The notes beneath the pieces were generated by a model. The model did not search any database and was not told the origin of the DNA. It saw only the letters and a program-made list of their open reading frames with translations. 64,000 nucleotides of DNA from NCBI GenBank assembly GCA_019022495.1, contig JAFEKR010000022.1, forward strand, positions 62,001 through 126,000. Direction: 5' to 3'. Source of the DNA: Epichloe hybrida (taxonomy: Eukaryota > Ascomycota > Sordariomycetes > Hypocreales > Clavicipitaceae). Shown in pieces: positions 61,374-64,000 of this stretch. Positions within the stretch are counted from its first letter, which is position 1; each line of letters starts with the position of its first letter. Position numbers and translations under genes: made by a program.

Positions 61374-63460
61374 ACTCTAATTATCTTTTAGAGATAACCT
61401 TTCGCGTTTATACCCTCTAGGGGCTTATAGAAAATAGGTTCTTTGAGTTCTATATATAGGAAGGCATTCTAAACATTATATTATTAAGTATTAAGATTAT
61501 TAGCATAATAAACTATAAGTAATATTTATAGAGATTAAGAAGTAAGCATTATAGCGTAGTTATTAAGGTTATCCTTTAGTTATTAATTACCTTATACCAC
61601 TATTTAAGCCTTAAACTCTATAACTATACTTTTTTTATTAGTTTTATATTTAAAAACCTAGCTAAGGTTAATAATTTCCTTATACTTATTAGGATTAATT
61701 AGTTCCTTAGGTATATCCTCCTAGTAGTTTAAGGATAGAAGCTTTAAAAGCTCCTTTATAATCACTTCCTTCTAGTAGTTACAATATAGTAATGCCATTA
61801 CCTAGTAATAATAAGTAAGTTCTAGAGGTATATCTTTAATATATAAATTATACTAAGTTCCTTAGAGCGCCATAGAGAAAGTAGAAGAAAACTATACCTA
61901 CCTAGCTTTCCTTAAATCCTTTTGTTAATGTTTTCTAGTTATAATGTTATTTAAATTAATACTATTATTACATAAACCATAATTCTTCATAGTCTTACTA
62001 CTCTTAGTAGTAATTTTACTAGTCTCTATAGTAATCTCCGCGTGTTTAGCTATTATATTACTTATAAATTCATTAATCTTATAAAATAGCGTATTATTAC
62101 CTTATACCTAAAGCTTTATGTTCTTTACAGTAATTAGTGCCTTATAAGAAGAGTTAGGAGGGGTTAAAAGAGCACTAATATAGCTACTTTCTTATCCTAA
62201 TATATAAGGTAGTGTTTTTGCTTTAAACTAATCGTTTTCTTACTTTATAACTAAGGGCTAAAAGTCATGATTCTTCTCTTCTAGGTCTATTCCTATAAGG
62301 TCTTAACTAATTTCTTTATTAAGGTCTTTAGCTTTAAGCTCTTTAAGTAGTGTGATTATTAATATCTTCTCTTTCTAGGCTAATTTAATCTCTTCTTCTA
62401 GTTTAAAGAATAAGGCCTTATTAAACTATACACACGCTAATATAATAACCTTATAATTATAAAGGGTTAGAACCTAGATAATATACTAAGATTTACCCTT
62501 ATAACCTACAAGGTATCTAATATAAGCTTTCTACTCTAACTAAGGGATTACATTATTTAATTTAATATGCTCTAGAGCTTTTGTTATTATAGGAAATGCT
62601 TTATATCCATAGGCTTGTAAATACGAAATCAAGGGCTTTTAGATCTCTAATATTTGTGAATAGGCAGGGATAGTTTTCCTAGCCTAATTCCACTAGAGTT
62701 TATATAGTATAATCTATTTCCTATAATATTTAAAGGGCGTTTAATTTAATAGATAAACCGCTATATTAAAGATCTTATTATTAAGTTCTAATAGGAATCT
62801 AGCCTCTAGACTTAACATACGGGCCTTCTGCTTAACTATGCCCCTAGATCTCTTTGCCTTACTATTCTAACTAGGTGTTAAGGGAGCTAAATTATAAACT
62901 ATAATGCCTACGAGGGCTATCTTATCCTTTATATTCTCTATAAAGAGAGCTTTTTTAATATTACTATGTAAAAATTATAGCTAAACCTTAAATTAAGTGC
63001 TTAGAAACACTACTATTATATAGAAGCTATTATAAATCCTATCCTTTAATTTAAATAAGTAAAAGAATTACATTAAGGTTATAAGGTATGTAAAAATACA
63101 CTAATACCTATTGCTATTCTAATAAGGAGAGTTATAGTACTCTAGATTAACTAAAAGCCTATAACCTAGTCCTTAAGGAAGCCCTTTAGGTATAACTTAT
63201 AATCTCTAGCGCTTAGCTTTGCCTATAGCATAGATCTTATACTTTATAAGCTTAGGTCCTATTAATTTAATACCTAAAGTTATATTTATAAGCTCTATAA
63301 AAGCCCTTTTACCTAGATAACTACTTTTATAATACTAGAGATTTATATCTCCTCTTATAGGTAGCCTAGGAGCTCTGCTTAATATAGTATTAGCCTCTTT
63401 TAGGTCTTCTAATAGCCTTAAAAGCATATAAAGCTTGTTAATATTATATACCCTAGCTAT
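61374..63460 (-). pseudogene. CopD-1 integrase and reverse transcriptase N-terminal remnant
   Basis: Minus-strand mirror of 32325-33280 plus 35330-36468 without P3. Reads integrase (zinc region near 63300, core near 62900) then RT up to KPLEG at about 61435. Compared over 117 bp near 61490-61600, it differs from the plus copy at two sites, both C to T at CpA. The right end meets a CopC LTR at 63461. Confidence 0.82.
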
Positions 63461-64000
63461 TATTAAAAATAAGACCTATTTTTAGCCCTTTTCTAGTTAA
63501 AGAACCTTCTTATTACTAGCTTGCTTTACAAGTCTAATAGCTGCACTACAGCTATTAACGGTCGCGAGGGTAGCTATTAATGACTGTGTCGCAGCTGTTA
63601 ACAGCTGCAACTAACTATGTGGATGACTAATTAGTTAATTGCGTTGTGGCTGTAAGTGTGGCTATAACTACGCTACTAGTAATTAGGTAAGCTAGGGTGA
63701 CGTAAGCTAGGGTGATGTAAGCAGGTTACCTTACATATAACTTACCCTATAGCTATCTTTAATAATGATTTTCTCTTTATCTAGAGGTTATACAAAAGTT
63801 TCATATATAGCAAATTAAAGCTTAAAGATAGGGCTTTCTCTTTATATAAGGTTATTTTTTGGACTAAAAGTTAGTGTATATGGGTTGCTAGCTAGTATAG
63901 TGGTAAGTTGATTTTTTGATTTTTGCATACAAATGAATTTTGCGGAAAATCAAAAGTGGCCCGTAAGACCCCGTTAGCGGCCCGGATCCACTAATACAAT
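63461..64000 (+). repeat. CopC LTR, 5' part (CopC-3), running off the window
   Basis: Begins TATTAAAAATAAGACC (TGTT changed to TATT) and matches the first 540 bp of the CopC LTR. Same insertion site in CopD as the inner LTR at 31479-32324, in mirror orientation. Confidence 0.88.

Noticed and set aside
11400..64000. Centromere or subtelomere identity of the AT-rich block
   Set aside because: Nested RIP-like repeats occur in both and also interstitially; nothing in the window decides it.

Overview
The window looks like a filamentous ascomycete (Pezizomycotina-type) chromosome. A spliced housekeeping gene with 58-68 bp introns sits in base-balanced DNA. It abuts more than 52 kb of very AT-rich, TpA-rich sequence made almost entirely of nested, nonsense-riddled transposons. 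CAG, CAA and TGG codons have become TAG or TAA, which is the signature expected of repeat-induced point mutation (RIP). I cannot name the species.

Region 1 (1-6702): GLT1 on the minus strand, five exons, 2111 aa, glutamate synthase. Region 2 (6703-10739): upstream intergenic DNA with no recognisable gene. Region 3 (10740-11400): a 239-bp TA-flanked MITE and a small cluster of direct and inverted repeats at the edge of the AT-rich block. Region 4 (about 11.4-64 kb): a Russian doll of mobile elements.

Names used here: CopA, CopB, CopC and CopD are four Ty1/copia-type LTR retrotransposon families, with LTRs of 256 bp, about 308 bp, about 834 bp and undetermined length. P1-P6 are copies of an apparently non-autonomous DNA-transposon family of about 2 kb. 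It has CAGAGC termini, 8-bp target duplications (hAT-like) and terminal arrays of a 5-bp unit TGTAN, where N is T, A or G depending on the subfamily.

Nesting: a minus-strand CopD copy is the outermost layer (about 11.4 kb to 63,460). It is split by P1 (11991-49586, duplication GCGGTAGC), by P5 (50464-61373, duplication ACTCTAAT) and by a CopC LTR at 63461. P1 carries CopA-1 (13915-49340, duplication ACTAA). CopA-1 carries P2, CopC-1 (plus) and an outer CopC-2 (minus, 25125-45558, duplication AAGAT). CopC-2 holds a foreign segment: an inner CopC 5' LTR, a plus-strand CopD piece with P3 in it, and P4 with CopB-1 in it. P5 carries CopB-2 (51460-60322, duplication ATTAT), which carries P6. The foreign segment has mismatched flanks at both ends and is an inverted copy of the 61.4-64 kb region, so it arose by ectopic recombination or by a misassembly.

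No intact transposase, integrase or reverse transcriptase is visible. The gag-pol genes I could check keep their reading frame over 1650-1780 codons but carry many stops, and catalytic Asp positions are changed to Asn. The most novel material is the P family: pentamer-array ends that keep TpG/CpA in a background that has lost them, a shared subterminal box, and copy-number-variable internal 10-mers.
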